Notes: a model not told the origin generated them from the sequence alone. Positions 42,137-51,486 are shown, numbered from the stretch's first letter. The stretch: 64,000 nucleotides of DNA from Reyranella sp. CPCC 100927 (GCF_007859315.1 NZ_VOHA01000014.1:124001-188000), one strand, 5' to 3'. A program made the numbers and translations.

Positions 42137-43801
42137 ATGTCCATGAACCCGATCGACTATGCCGTGATCAGCCAGGCGCTGGTGGCGGGCGCGCGCGAGA
42201 TGGGCGTGAAGCTGATCCGCTCGGCCTACTCGACCATCCTGCGCGAGGCGCGCGACGGCTCGGCCGGCCTGATGGACCGCCACGGCAACACCGTGGCGCA
42301 GGCCGAGCTGATCCCCATGCAGCTGGGCCCGATCGGCGAGACCCTGCGTGCCTGCCTCAAGCGTTATCCCGTCGAGACGCTGCAGGAAGGCGATTTCCTG
42401 ATCAACAACGATCCCTTCGAGGGCGGTCAGCACATCCCCGACGTCTTCATCTTCACGCCGATCTTCGTCGACGGCCAGGTCGTGGGCTTCGGCGCCAGCG
42501 TGGCGCACCACCTCGATCTCGGTGGCGGCGCGCCGGGGCTCAACATCCATGCCAGCGACGTCTATCAGGAGGGCCTGCGCATCCCGCCCTCGAAGTACAA
42601 TTTCGATCGCGACTGGAGCGGCGGCGCTTTCGAGCGCCTGGTGACCGCCAATGTGCGCGTGCCCGACCTCACGATCGGCGACTTCAACGCCCAGTTCGCC
42701 GCCAACCACATCGGCGCGGCACGCGTGAAGCAGCTCTGCGCGCGCTACGGCGCCGCCGTCGTGATGGACGTGATGCGCGAGATGCAGGACTACAGCGAGC
42801 GTCGCGTGCGTGCCGCCATCGCCCAGGCCCCCAAGGGCGTCTACTACGGCGAGGACGCCGTCGACGATGATGGGCTCAGCGACACGCCGCTGGTGATCAA
42901 GACCAAGGTCACCATCGCCGACGATGGTGTCGAGGTCGATTTCGAGGGCACCTGTGCCCAGGTCAAGCGCAACCTCAACTGCCCGTATTCGTCGACCCTG
43001 AGCGCCGTGCTGTCGTGCGTGAAGTCGGTGCTGACCAGCCCCGACATTCCCTACAACGAAGGCATGGCGCGGCCGATCAAGGTCAAGGTGCCGTACGGCA
43101 GCCTGATGAACCCCAGGCCGCCGGCGCCGGTGCGCGCCCGCATGGTGCCGGCCTTCCGCGCCTTCAACGCCGTCATGAAGGCGCTGGCCCAGGCCATGCC
43201 GGAGCGCGTGATCGCCTGCGGCTTCGACACCACGACGGCGCTCTGCCTGTCGCGGCTGAGCGAGGCGGGCTACTCGGTCTATCTCGAGATCTTCGGCGGC
43301 GGCTACGGCGGCTCGAAATCGGCCGACGGCTGCGATGCGGTCGACGGGCCGCTCAGCAACTGCTCCAACGCGCCCGTCGAGTCGCTGGATCTCGACTACG
43401 ACTGGTTCCGCGTCGCCGGTTACACCCTGGAGCCGGACTCCTTCGGCATGGGCGCCCAGCGTGGCGGCGCTGGCCTGCGCCGCCGCTATGAGATCCTGCG
43501 CGATGACGTGCAGCTCGCGATCTACTCCGACCGCTTCCGCCTGGCGCCTGAAGGCCTGTTCGGCGGCGAGCCTGCCAAGACCGGCGGCTGCGTGGTGGTG
43601 CGCACCGACGGCAGCACGCAGTCGCTGCGCTCCAAAGCCGCCGTCGACCTGCACAAGGGCGACGTGGTGGAGATGTCGGTCGGCGGTGGTGCCGGCTACG
43701 GCCACCCCAGCCACCGCAGCGACGCCCTGATCGACCGCGACCTGCAGGACGGCATTCTCACCCGCGATCCGCGGCTCGGACGACGGCTCGCGGCGGAGTA
43801 G
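42137..43801 (+). CDS. Hydantoinase/oxoprolinase family protein, HyuB-type subunit
   Basis: Predicted 554 residues of the hydantoinase B/oxoprolinase family. VISQALVAGAREMGVKLIRSAYSTILREARDGSAGL at the start, then LINNDPFEGGQHIPD, VHDLDLGGGAPG-like sequence (VAHHLDLGGGAPG), and the C-terminal AGYSVYLEIFGGGYGGSKSADGCD and RGGAGLRRRYEI are diagnostic. It partners HyuA in ATP-driven ring opening or a related carboxylation. It starts 125 bases after hyuA because of the intervening repeat. GGAG precedes the ATG. Confidence 0.9.
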   Translation: MSMNPIDYAVISQALVAGAREMGVKLIRSAYSTILREARDGSAGLMDRHGNTVAQAELIPMQLGPIGETLRACLKRYPVETLQEGDFLINNDPFEGGQHIPDVFIFTPIFVDGQVVGFGASVAHHLDLGGGAPGLNIHASDVYQEGLRIPPSKYNFDRDWSGGAFERLVTANVRVPDLTIGDFNAQFAANHIGAARVKQLCARYGAAVVMDVMREMQDYSERRVRAAIAQAPKGVYYGEDAVDDDGLSDTPLVIKTKVTIADDGVEVDFEGTCAQVKRNLNCPYSSTLSAVLSCVKSVLTSPDIPYNEGMARPIKVKVPYGSLMNPRPPAPVRARMVPAFRAFNAVMKALAQAMPERVIACGFDTTTALCLSRLSEAGYSVYLEIFGGGYGGSKSADGCDAVDGPLSNCSNAPVESLDLDYDWFRVAGYTLEPDSFGMGAQRGGAGLRRRYEILRDDVQLAIYSDRFRLAPEGLFGGEPAKTGGCVVVRTDGSTQSLRSKAAVDLHKGDVVEMSVGGGAGYGHPSHRSDALIDRDLQDGILTRDPRLGRRLAAE

Positions 43802-43822
43802 CGTGCGCCGCGCGTCGGAACG

Positions 43823-44347
43823 GTGAGCGCCGTGGGATTGCGACGCCTGGATCCAGTGCTGGGCGAGCTTGTCAGGCATGAACGTTACGATGGCCTCTGG
43901 CGTTCATCGCCGCTGCCGGTCCCTTTGTTCGATGGCGCACCCATCGGCTTCGAATTCGAAGATCTGTCTGGTGATGGCCCTCTGCCGCTCGAACTCTCGG
44001 CCGTGGTTGCGGCCTTCCTGAGACTGACGACGGCGGATCGTGCGGCCATGACGCTGCCGATCTGGCAGAATTACCAGGAGATCCTCGAGGCCGCCGGTGA
44101 TGACGCCAAGGTCGACGCCGCCCGTCCTGAAGATATCTGGCGCTTCATTTGGCCGACACACGGTGCCGTGCTGCGGTCCATCAGTGCCGCCGACAGAAAC
44201 GTCTATGTTCGCATCACGTGCGGTTGCGGCTGGGAGCCAGAGCACGGATTGCAGCTTGTTTTCAGGGCAGGATGCGAACTGAGCCGGGTCAGCGAATACG
44301 ATGGCCATGTCACGGAGGAGGATGCTTCCGGCATCACGACCACATGA
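43823..44347 (+). CDS. DUF6985-like protein of unknown function
   Basis: Predicted 174 residues with a GTG start. The last third, IWPTHGAVLRSISAADRNVYVRITCGCGWEPEHGLQLVFRAGCELSRVSEYDGH in sequence, resembles the DUF6985 domain, whose members have a WE-EHG-LQLVF motif. The N-terminal part is acidic and mostly helical. It follows hyuB by 21 bases and precedes an acyl-CoA dehydrogenase, so co-transcription is possible, though DUF6985 proteins are often seen in immunity-type or scattered contexts. Role unknown. Confidence 0.6.
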   Translation: MSAVGLRRLDPVLGELVRHERYDGLWRSSPLPVPLFDGAPIGFEFEDLSGDGPLPLELSAVVAAFLRLTTADRAAMTLPIWQNYQEILEAAGDDAKVDAARPEDIWRFIWPTHGAVLRSISAADRNVYVRITCGCGWEPEHGLQLVFRAGCELSRVSEYDGHVTEEDASGITTT

Positions 44348-44516
44348 TGAGGCGAGCCTGGTTGGTGCGCGTGCATGGTTCTCGCCGAGGCGGTGCTTGC
44401 TGACCTGACGGCGTTCGTTGCTTTGCAAAGCCGCCGGGCAGCTTTGCGTGGCCGGCGACTGGCCGGGCCGGGAGGGGCCGGATATACCCAGCGGCACAAC
44501 GCGTCAGGAGGAAGCC

Positions 44517-45683
44517 ATGCCGTTCGACCTGGTGGAAGAGCACCGCATGCTGCGGGACGTGGTGGCGAAGTTCGTCGACAACGAGCTGATGCCGCTGGAG
44601 AAGGCGGTGCTGGACCGCGAGATGTCGGGCGGCAAGGTCGGCCTCACCGAGGCCGAGGAAGCGCCGATCCTGAAGAAGTGCAAGGACCTCGGCCTGTGGG
44701 GCCTCGACGCGCCGGAGGAATTCGGCGGCGCCAACCTGCCGGCGGTGGCGCTGATGGCGGTGAACGAGGAGATCGGCCGCACCGTGGTGCCTTTCACGTT
44801 CCCGCCCGACTCGCCCAACATGCACATGCTGATGGCGACGGCGAGCCCGGTGCAGCGCCGGAAATATCTCGAGCCCTACGCGCGCGGCGAGGCGAAGTCG
44901 GCGATCGCGATCTCCGAGCCCGGCGCCGGCGGTGATCCCGCCGGCATGATCACGCGCGCCGTCCAGGACGGCGATGATTGGGTGATCAACGGCCGCAAGA
45001 TCTGGATCAGCCGCGTGCCGTCGGCCGACTTCACCATCGCGATGGCGCGCGTCGAGGGTTCGAGCGGCCGCCACTCGGGCATCACGGCGTTCATCATCGA
45101 CAAGGGCACCAAGGGCTTCGAGATCGCGCGCGAGATCAAGATGTTGGGTGGCCAGCGCACCTACGAGGTGGTGTTCGACGATTGCCGCGTATCAGGCGAG
45201 CAGATGCTGGGCCGCATCGGCCAGGGTTTCGCGCCCATGCAATTGCGCCTCACCGTGCGCCGCCTGCAGATGGGCGCTTGGTGCATCGGCATGTCACGGC
45301 GCGCGCTCGACATGATGTGCGAGCACGCCAAGCAGCGCGTCACCTTCGGCGCCAAGTTGGCCGATCGTCAGGCGATCCAGTGGTGGGTGGCCGAGGCCGC
45401 CACCAAGATCCACGCCTGCCGTCTGATGGTGATGGACGCCGCCGCCAAGCAGGACGAGGGCCGCGATGTGCGTACCGAGGCGTCGATGATCAAGGTCTTC
45501 GCCACCGAGATGGCGACCGAGGTGATCGACCACGCCATGCAGACCTTCGGCGCCATGGGTGTCACCAAGGAACTGCCGCTGCAGCTGATGGCCGCCAAGG
45601 TGCGCACCATGCGCGTCTACGAGGGCCCCACCGAGGTGCACCGCATGGTGATCGCGCGGCGCGTGATGGGGCTGGGGCGGTAG
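44517..45683 (+). CDS. Acyl-CoA dehydrogenase
   Basis: Predicted 388-residue FAD enzyme oxidising an acyl-CoA thioester. The N-terminal helical domain is followed by AISEPGAGGDPAGMITRA and WVINGRKIWIS (middle beta domain) and then the C-terminal helical domain with QRVTFGAKLADRQAIQWWVAE, QTFGAMGVTKELPLQLMAAKVRTMRVYEGPTEVHRMVIAR. The catalytic glutamate is expected in YEGPTEV. AGGAGG precedes the ATG at 44517. Substrate chain is unknown. It may act downstream of the HyuAB reaction. Confidence 0.93.
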   Translation: MPFDLVEEHRMLRDVVAKFVDNELMPLEKAVLDREMSGGKVGLTEAEEAPILKKCKDLGLWGLDAPEEFGGANLPAVALMAVNEEIGRTVVPFTFPPDSPNMHMLMATASPVQRRKYLEPYARGEAKSAIAISEPGAGGDPAGMITRAVQDGDDWVINGRKIWISRVPSADFTIAMARVEGSSGRHSGITAFIIDKGTKGFEIAREIKMLGGQRTYEVVFDDCRVSGEQMLGRIGQGFAPMQLRLTVRRLQMGAWCIGMSRRALDMMCEHAKQRVTFGAKLADRQAIQWWVAEAATKIHACRLMVMDAAAKQDEGRDVRTEASMIKVFATEMATEVIDHAMQTFGAMGVTKELPLQLMAAKVRTMRVYEGPTEVHRMVIARRVMGLGR

Positions 45684-45694
45684 GCTCTTTTCTT

Positions 45695-45754
45695 CCTGGG
45701 AGCGCGGGTGTCTCGCCCGCTTCATGATGCGGGCGGGACGCCCGCGCTCCCAGG
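45695..45754. repeat. Perfect-arm palindrome, CCTGGGAGCGCGGG type
   Basis: CCTGGGAGCGCGGGTGTCTC (45695-) and its partner GGGACGCCCGCGCTCCCAGG (ending 45754) form a long near-perfect inverted repeat with loop TTCATGAT. It sits between converging genes (acyl-CoA dehydrogenase and the D-aminoacylase-type gene). It is of a different sequence class from the other repeats here. Confidence 0.6.
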
Positions 45755-45779
45755 GTCGCTGCGCGATGACGATTAGTGA

Positions 45780-47504
45780 CTAAGCGGCCGTCTGCGCGCC
45801 GCGTACCAGGCGACCGGGCAGGGCGCCGTCGATCGCACTGCCGTCGCGCTGGGTGATCACACCGGAGACGACCGCGACATCGTAGCCCTCGGCGCGCTGC
45901 GTCAGGCGGCGTCCGCCGGTGGGCAGGTCGTAGGCCACCTCGGGCGCGCGCAGGGTGAGGCGGTCGAAGTCGATCACGTTGACGTCGGCCTTGTAGCCCG
46001 CCTTCAGCACGCCGCGGTCGCGCAGGCCGACCGCTTCCGCGGTTTCGCGCGCCTGGGCCGACACCACCCATTCGATCGGCAGGCGCGCGCCGCGCCGGCG
46101 ATCGCGCGCCCAGTGGGTCAGCAGGTAGGTCGAGAAGCTGGCATCGCAGATGATGCCGCAATGGGCGCCGCCATCGCCGAGGCCGGGGATGGTGTCGCGG
46201 TGCGTCAGCATGGCGCGCGCGACCTCGAGGTCGCCATCGCTGTAGTTCAGGAACGGCACGTAGAGCATGCCGGTGCCGTCGCGCTCCAGCATCGCGTCGT
46301 AGGCGACCTCTTCCGGCCGCCGGCCGGTGCGCCGCGCGATACCGCCCAGGCTGTTCTCGGCCGGCTGTTCGTAGTCGGGCGGATCGCCCAGCAGGAAGAT
46401 CTTGTCGTAGTTGGCGATGCGCATCAGCGCGTCGCGGTCATCGACCGGCTGCTCGGCCAGGATCGCGGCGCGTACCGCGGGCTTGCGCAGCTCCACCACG
46501 CGCGCCTTCAGTGGCAGGTGCGCCAGCTTCTGGTAGCTCGGGTGAGTGAAGAACGGATTGCGCGACAGTTCGAAGCCCAGCAGCAGGCCCACCGGGCGGC
46601 CGGCGACCTGCGCCTTGATCGGCAGGCCGTCGCTGGAGGCGCTCTCGATCAGGTCGAGCGTCTTGCGCCAGCGGTGCGGCGAGCGGTCGGTCTGCGCCAG
46701 CGAGATCGACAGCGGCCGGCCCGAGCGCTCGACCAGCCGGCGCAGCATGGCGAACTCGCCGTCGAGATCGCGCAGGTCGCTCACCACCTGCAGCACGCCG
46801 CGACCGGCATCCTTGAGGCCCAGCGCAATGTCGGTCAGCTCGGCCTCCTCGGCCGTCAGAGTCGGGATGTGGCGGCCGTCGCTGGCGCGGTGGTTGATGG
46901 TGCGCGAGGTGGCGAAGCCCAGCGCGCCGTCACGCACGGCCTGCGCCGCGATGCGGCGCATGGCGTTGCGGTCGGCCTCGGTCGCCGGCTCGCGATCGGC
47001 GCCGCGTTCGCCCATGACATAGACGCGCAGTGCCGCGTGCGGCAGCTGGGTGGCGATGTCGATGTCGTAGGACCGGGCCTCGAGCGCCGCGAGGTAGTCG
47101 CCGAAGCTCTCCCAGTTCCACGGCAGGCCGGCCGTGAGCACCGGTTCCGGGATGTCCTCGACGCCCTCCATGAGGCGGATCAGCAGGTCATGGTCGGTCG
47201 GCTTGCAGGGCGCGAAGCCGACGCCGCAATTGCCCATCACCACCGTGCTGACGCCGTGCAGCGAGGAGGGCGTGATGCGGTTCGACCACGTCACCTGGCC
47301 ATCGTAGTGCGTGTGGATGTCGACGAAGCCGGGCGCCACGACCTTGCCGCGCGCGTCGATCTCCTCGGCGCCACGCGTTGCGATCTTGCGATCGACCGCC
47401 ACGATGCGATCGCCTTCGATGGCGACATCGCCCTGGAAGGGCGCACCGCCGCTGCCGTCGACAATGGTGCCGCCGCGGATGATCAGGGTCGGATCGGTGG
47501 TCAT
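45780..47504 (-). CDS. N-acyl-D-amino-acid deacylase-type amidohydrolase
   Basis: Predicted 574 residues. LIIRGGTIVDGSGGAPFQGDVAIEGDRIVAV opens the family; the metal motif is APGFVDIHTHYDGQVTW, and GNCGVGFAPCKP has the cysteine that bridges the metal in D-aminoacylases. GLGDGGAHCGIICDAS near residue 455 supplies the catalytic aspartate. Length and motifs fit the N-acyl-D-amino-acid deacylase/D-aminoacylase group, but substrate could be another N-acyl or urea-type compound. GGAG precedes the ATG. It is isolated on its strand between repeats. Confidence 0.88.
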   Translation of the reverse strand: MTTDPTLIIRGGTIVDGSGGAPFQGDVAIEGDRIVAVDRKIATRGAEEIDARGKVVAPGFVDIHTHYDGQVTWSNRITPSSLHGVSTVVMGNCGVGFAPCKPTDHDLLIRLMEGVEDIPEPVLTAGLPWNWESFGDYLAALEARSYDIDIATQLPHAALRVYVMGERGADREPATEADRNAMRRIAAQAVRDGALGFATSRTINHRASDGRHIPTLTAEEAELTDIALGLKDAGRGVLQVVSDLRDLDGEFAMLRRLVERSGRPLSISLAQTDRSPHRWRKTLDLIESASSDGLPIKAQVAGRPVGLLLGFELSRNPFFTHPSYQKLAHLPLKARVVELRKPAVRAAILAEQPVDDRDALMRIANYDKIFLLGDPPDYEQPAENSLGGIARRTGRRPEEVAYDAMLERDGTGMLYVPFLNYSDGDLEVARAMLTHRDTIPGLGDGGAHCGIICDASFSTYLLTHWARDRRRGARLPIEWVVSAQARETAEAVGLRDRGVLKAGYKADVNVIDFDRLTLRAPEVAYDLPTGGRRLTQRAEGYDVAVVSGVITQRDGSAIDGALPGRLVRGAQTAA

Positions 47505-47574
47505 GGGCGGGCGGCTCCGTTGTTGCTGCCCGCTATCCTACGCGCGTTGCGCCGCAATGCATGTCCGCGCGCGC

Positions 47575-47799
47575 ATAGCTCCCCTGCCGGATGTCCCTCT
47601 CGCCCCGCGAGAGCGGGGCTGGGGAGGCATCTTCTTCCTCCCCACGCAGTGGGGAGGTGCCCCGATACGACGTTTCGATGCGAAGCATCGAAACGTCGGT
47701 GGGCGGAGGGGAGCTGACGCGGTTTATGTAACCGAGACCACGTGAACTCCCCCTCCGGCTTTCGGCCTCCTCCCCCAACTGTGTTGGGGGAGGGAACAA
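47575..47799. repeat. Large palindromic mosaic repeat between amidohydrolase and bacterioferritin
   Basis: Nearly the whole 295-base gap (47505-47799) is composed of inverted repeats: CTCGCCCCGCGAGAGCGGGG, CTCCCCACGCAGTGGGGAG (about 47639-47657), the perfect hairpin GACGTTTCGATGC-GAA-GCATCGAAACGTC (about 47669-47697), and CTCCCCCAACTGTGTTGGGGGAG. The CCCCACGCAGTGGG core also occurs at 546-706. No coding potential is seen. Both flanking genes are on the minus strand, so transcripts from bfr would run through it. Confidence 0.65.
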
Positions 47800-48264
47800 T
47801 TACATCGCGCTTTGCAGGTAATTCTGCAGGCCGACCTGGTCGATCAGGCCGAGCTGGGTCTCGAGCCAGTCGATGTGCTCCTCGGTGTCGTCGAGGATCT
47901 CGCGCAGCAGGTGACGGGAGACATAGTCGGTCGCGGTTTCGCTGGCGCCGATGGCGGTCAGCAGGTCGGTGCGGCCCTGGCGCTCCATCGCGAGGTCCGC
48001 CTTCAGCCCCTCGGGGATGTCTTCGCCGATGCGCAGCCGGCCGAGATCCTGCAGGTTGGGCAGCCCCTCGAGGAACAGGATGCGCTCGATCAGCTTGTCG
48101 GCGTGCTTCATCTCGCCGATCGACTCTTCGTATTCCTTCTTGGCCAGGCTGTTGTAGCCCCAGTTCTTCCACATGCGCGCGTGGAGGAAGTACTGGTTGA
48201 TCGCCGTGAGCTCGTTCTTCAGCACCGCATTCAGGTGCTGGATGATGATCGGATCGCCCTTCAC
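47800..48264 (-). CDS. bfr: Bacterioferritin
   Basis: Predicted 154-residue four-helix ferritin. With a GTG start at 48262-48264 the numbering matches E. coli Bfr: Glu18 in [16 protein letters not shown], haem ligand Met52 and His54 in EMKHADK, and the second half with [25 protein letters not shown] is the strongly conserved loop. It stores iron in 24-mers with haem. GGGAG lies about eight bases before the GTG. The bacterioferritin-associated ferredoxin gene is directly upstream on the same strand, 117 bases away. Confidence 0.95.
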   Translation of the reverse strand: MKGDPIIIQHLNAVLKNELTAINQYFLHARMWKNWGYNSLAKKEYEESIGEMKHADKLIERILFLEGLPNLQDLGRLRIGEDIPEGLKADLAMERQGRTDLLTAIGASETATDYVSRHLLREILDDTEEHIDWLETQLGLIDQVGLQNYLQSAM

Positions 48265-48381
48265 GATCGGTACTCCCTGCTTCCGGTCGCACAGGCCGCG
48301 ACCGCATGCGGGGACAATCGTCGCTTCAGCGACCGATTGCAATATCCTTATTTATCAATGGGTTATTGCGAATGCGAGTGA
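48265..48381 (-). promoter_or_regulatory. AT-rich region between bfd and bfr, probable bfr promoter
   Basis: This 117-base gap contains an AT-rich patch (GATAAATAAGGATATTGC on the minus strand, about 48339-48356) expected for a promoter, and an imperfect inverted pair TGCGAAT with ATTCGGCA near 48366-48392. In alphaproteobacteria bfr is commonly controlled by iron regulators such as Irr or Fur, but I cannot match a known box exactly. Confidence 0.35.
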
Positions 48382-48591
48382 TTATTCGGCAGCCAATGGC
48401 CAGGGACTGTCGGATGATGTCTCACGCCGTTGCTGCTGGATGCAGCGGGCGATGTCGATACCGCATTTGCCGCATTGGGGACGGGCGCCGCAGCTGCGGT
48501 AGACTTCGCCAACGGTGCGGCAGCCCCGGCCGATGGCGTCGCGGACGGCACGTTCGTTTACGGCATTGCAGATGCAGACGTACACGATCAC
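48382..48591 (-). CDS. bfd: Bacterioferritin-associated ferredoxin (Bfd)
   Basis: Predicted 69 residues with the four [2Fe-2S] cysteines of Bfd: CICN at the start and CGARPQCGKC later (Cys at the first and last pair positions of the family). Bfd reduces bacterioferritin haem to release stored iron. The start is GTG, at 48589-48591 or at 48583-48585, where MYVCICN would match E. coli Bfd more exactly. A short Gln/Arg/Ser-rich tail extends beyond the domain. Same strand as bfr. Confidence 0.9.
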   Translation of the reverse strand: MIVYVCICNAVNERAVRDAIGRGCRTVGEVYRSCGARPQCGKCGIDIARCIQQQRRETSSDSPWPLAAE

Positions 48592-48785
48592 CTCGATGCG
48601 GCAGCCGGCAGGACAACACCCAAATTACCGCCGTGAGCTCCCTAGCCCATCGGAGCAAACGCGAATCAATCGCACTCGCTGCCCACTTTTTGGCCTATCC
48701 GGGCGACGAATGCAAGTGAGTCGCAGTTGCGTGATGTGGATGGCCGATGGAGCCCCGGTTCGGGGGCCCGGCAAGCCCCCGGACC

Positions 48786-49789
48786 TCAGCGCTGCGGCTG
48801 CTCGCCCGTCGCCGACAGGGGAGGGTGCAATGCCGACCAGCTGCCGGTGCGCGCCAGCAGCGGTGAGTAGTCGCCGAAGGACCAGCGCAGCGGCAGGCCG
48901 CCGCTGACGCGCCGGCCCTCGACGAGGTGGAAGCGCACCAGGCGCTGGGCGCCCGCGAAGCCCCGGACCTCGTCGCCGTCCCATACGATGTCGGTCGTGC
49001 CCGTGAGGTACACCAGGTCGCCGCTCTCGAAGTCGATGAACAGCAGGCCGGCACGCGGATTGATCAACAGGTTGCCGCAGGTGTTGAAGTACGAGTTGCC
49101 GGCGAAGTCGGGGATCACAAGGCTGCGGCCGTCGTCGATGCGCACGAAACCCGGCTTGCCGCCACGATGCGAGACATCGACGCCGCCCGTGGCGTCGTCC
49201 GTGAAGGCCGTGGCGATGAACAGCGTGTCGGCGGCCGCGATCAGGTCGCGGGTGGCATGGTCGAGCGTGTCGAACTGCGACAGTGGTCGCGGTGTGCCGG
49301 ATCGTCGATGTCATCGGTGACGTCTGATGCACGTGCCTGGATGTATTGCGGGCAGTTGCCGAAGCTCTGCGTGACGTGGATATCGATTGCTGCCGCGTCC
49401 AGCGCGATCACCTTGCCGTTGGCGCGGTTGCGGCGGCGCGTGTGCGGCTCGATGCCGAGCAGGCCGACATCGGCGCCGACCGCGAGCGTGGAGCCGAGCG
49501 GGTCGCCGAACAGCGGCGCGGCCGCGATCCGCATCGTCTTGTCGTCGGGCGTCGCGATGAAGCCCGGGCGACCGGCAAGCACCGACGCCCACGGTCGATT
49601 CTCGTCGTCGACCGAGCCGATCAGCAGCATCGGAAGCTGGGTGAAAAAGACGCGATGCTGCTCCGGCATGAAGTCGCGGATGGCACGCGCGCCCGCCTGC
49701 TCGGCACGGTCGCGCACGCCAGCCCGTCGCTGCGCTTCGCGCTCGCCGGCATGGAACGGTGACCCAAGGGGCGATTCCGAATCGACCAT
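48786..49789 (-). pseudogene. Pyridoxamine 5'-phosphate oxidase-like flavoprotein, frameshifted
   Basis: Two frames together make one gene of about 335 codons. The first part starts at the ATG 49787-49789 (AGGAGG upstream) with SPFHAGEREAQRRAGVRDRAE and IRDFMPEQHRVFFTQLPMLLIGSVDDENRPWAS, typical of PPOX-like FMN-binding oxidases, and runs to a false TGA near 49241. The second part, in another frame, contains DHATRDLIAAADTLF, DVSHRGGKPGFVR and IPDFAGNSYFNTCGNL. The frames join near 49283, where CAC-TG-TCG-CAG looks like the loss of one base. It could be a true inactivation or a sequencing error. Confidence 0.75.
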
Positions 49790-49905
49790 GACCGCCTCCT
49801 CGTCGCGGAACTCCGACTTGGACGTACAGCTCGTTTCGGTCAAGGCGCCGCGTCAGGCGCTTGCATGAAACCTCATCATGGGCGCCACGCGTTCGTTTAT
49901 GTGAC

Positions 49906-51486
49906 CTAGTTCTTCTTCACGTTCCAGAACACAGGCGCGGCGGCTTCGAGGAAGCCGGTGACGTTGCGGCGCTTGGCGACGGGAATGTTGAACTGGCCAA
50001 GATGCGCATGTGTTGGAAACTCGGCGATGCGCACCTGGATGGCCTCGGCCAACGCCTTCTGTTGCGTCGGATCCGTGGCGCGGGCGAAGGCGTCGCGCAG
50101 CTGCTCGATGCGCTGGTCGCACGGCCAACCGAAGGTCGCCTTGTCGCAGGCGGCGCCGACGAAGGCCGACATGATCGGATCGAGCAGGTCGGCCGACACC
50201 CAGGACGTCATGAAGCCGTGCCAGCCGCCGGCACTGGGCGGGTCCTTCTTGCCGCGACGCGAGACGACGGTCTGCCAGTCCATCGACTGCATGTCGACGG
50301 TGAAGCCGGCTTTCTCGAGCAGGGCTTTCACCACCGGCGTGAGCCGTCCGGTGTTGGTGTCGGTGGCGTAGAGCAGGACCACGGGCGTGCCGTCGTAGTT
50401 GGCTTCCTTGAGCAGCGCCCGGGCTTTGGCGACGTCGCCGTTCAGCTTGTCCTCGAAGCCCTTGTCGGTGGCGAGCGGCGTGCCGCAGACGAACAGCGCC
50501 TTGCACTCCTTGAAATACTGGGGATTGCCGATGCCGGCGACCAGGAAGTCCTGCTGATTGAGCGCGTAGAGCACGGCCTGGCGAATCCTGGGGTCGTCGA
50601 ACGGCTTGTGCAGCGTGTTGAAGCGGAAGTTGTACTGACTGCCCAGCGGATTGTAGTCACGGACCTCGATCTCCTTGTCGCCTTCGACCAGCGGCAGCAA
50701 CTCGATCACCGGCTGCTCGATCATGTCGATCTCGCCGTTGAGCAGGGCGTTCATCGCGGTCTGCGCATCGGGCATCGTCACCCATTCGACGCGATCCAGG
50801 TAGACGGTCTTGCCACCGGCCAGCCCGGCCGGTGGCTCGTTGCGCGGCCGGTACTCCTTGAACTTGTCGTAGACCGCCCGCTCGCCCGGCCGCCACAGGT
50901 CGCGGCGGAAGACGAACGGTCCCGAGCCGACGAACTCCGAGATCTGGGTCGTGCCCGGCGTGTCGGCGATGCGCTTGGGCATGATGAACGGCACCAGCGC
51001 ACTGGGCTTGGCCAGCGACTGCAGCACCAGCCCATACGGCTCCTTCAGCACCAGCTGAAACGTCCTGGCGTCGATGACGTTCAGTGCCTGCGTGAAGGCC
51101 ATCAGCTTCTGGCCCATGGCATCGCGCGTTCCCCAACGCTTGATCGACGCCACGCAATCCTCGGCCGTGACCGGCTTGCCGTCGTGGAACAGCAGGCCCT
51201 CGCGCAGAGTGAAAGTCCAGGTCAGCTTGTCGTCGCTGACCGTCCAGCCTTCCAGCATCTGCGGACGGATCTGCAGTTTGTCGTCCAGCGCCAGCAGCGT
51301 GTCGTAGACCATGTAGCCGTGGTTGCGCACGATGTAGGCGGTGGTCCAGATCGGATCGAGAATCTTCACATCCGAGTGCATCACCGCCTTCAGGGTCTGC
51401 GCTGCAGCCGGCGGCAGCGATCCCCAGGTCCATGCGCCGGCCAAAGCCATGGCGCCCGCCAGACGAGGCCAACGATTGTTGTGCAT
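49906..51486 (-). CDS. ABC transporter periplasmic substrate-binding protein, peptide/nickel family (family 5)
   Basis: Predicted 526-residue solute receptor of the DppA/OppA type. A Sec signal peptide ends near PAAAQ (about residue 29). The domain follows: WTFTLREGLLFHDGKPVTAEDCVASIKRW, then EFVGSGPFVFR, and PFDDPRIRQAVLYALNQQDF. The ligand may be a peptide, opine or other oligomer. No permease or ATPase genes for it lie in the window, so it is an orphan receptor here. The ATG at 51484-51486 gives the signal peptide; an upstream start adds 18 residues without similarity. Confidence 0.9.
   Translation of the reverse strand: MHNNRWPRLAGAMALAGAWTWGSLPPAAAQTLKAVMHSDVKILDPIWTTAYIVRNHGYMVYDTLLALDDKLQIRPQMLEGWTVSDDKLTWTFTLREGLLFHDGKPVTAEDCVASIKRWGTRDAMGQKLMAFTQALNVIDARTFQLVLKEPYGLVLQSLAKPSALVPFIMPKRIADTPGTTQISEFVGSGPFVFRRDLWRPGERAVYDKFKEYRPRNEPPAGLAGGKTVYLDRVEWVTMPDAQTAMNALLNGEIDMIEQPVIELLPLVEGDKEIEVRDYNPLGSQYNFRFNTLHKPFDDPRIRQAVLYALNQQDFLVAGIGNPQYFKECKALFVCGTPLATDKGFEDKLNGDVAKARALLKEANYDGTPVVLLYATDTNTGRLTPVVKALLEKAGFTVDMQSMDWQTVVSRRGKKDPPSAGGWHGFMTSWVSADLLDPIMSAFVGAACDKATFGWPCDQRIEQLRDAFARATDPTQQKALAEAIQVRIAEFPTHAHLGQFNIPVAKRRNVTGFLEAAAPVFWNVKKN

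Noticed and set aside
42086-43879. Long minus-strand frame opposite hyuB
   Set aside because: Same reasoning: antisense shadow of a clear HyuB gene.
46113-47717. Plus-strand frame opposite the D-aminoacylase-type gene
   Set aside because: Antisense shadow; the minus-strand protein has intact metal-site motifs.
49241-49332. Programmed frameshift in the PPOX-like gene
   Set aside because: No slippery heptamer or downstream stimulatory structure is visible at the junction; a simple base loss or sequencing error is more likely.
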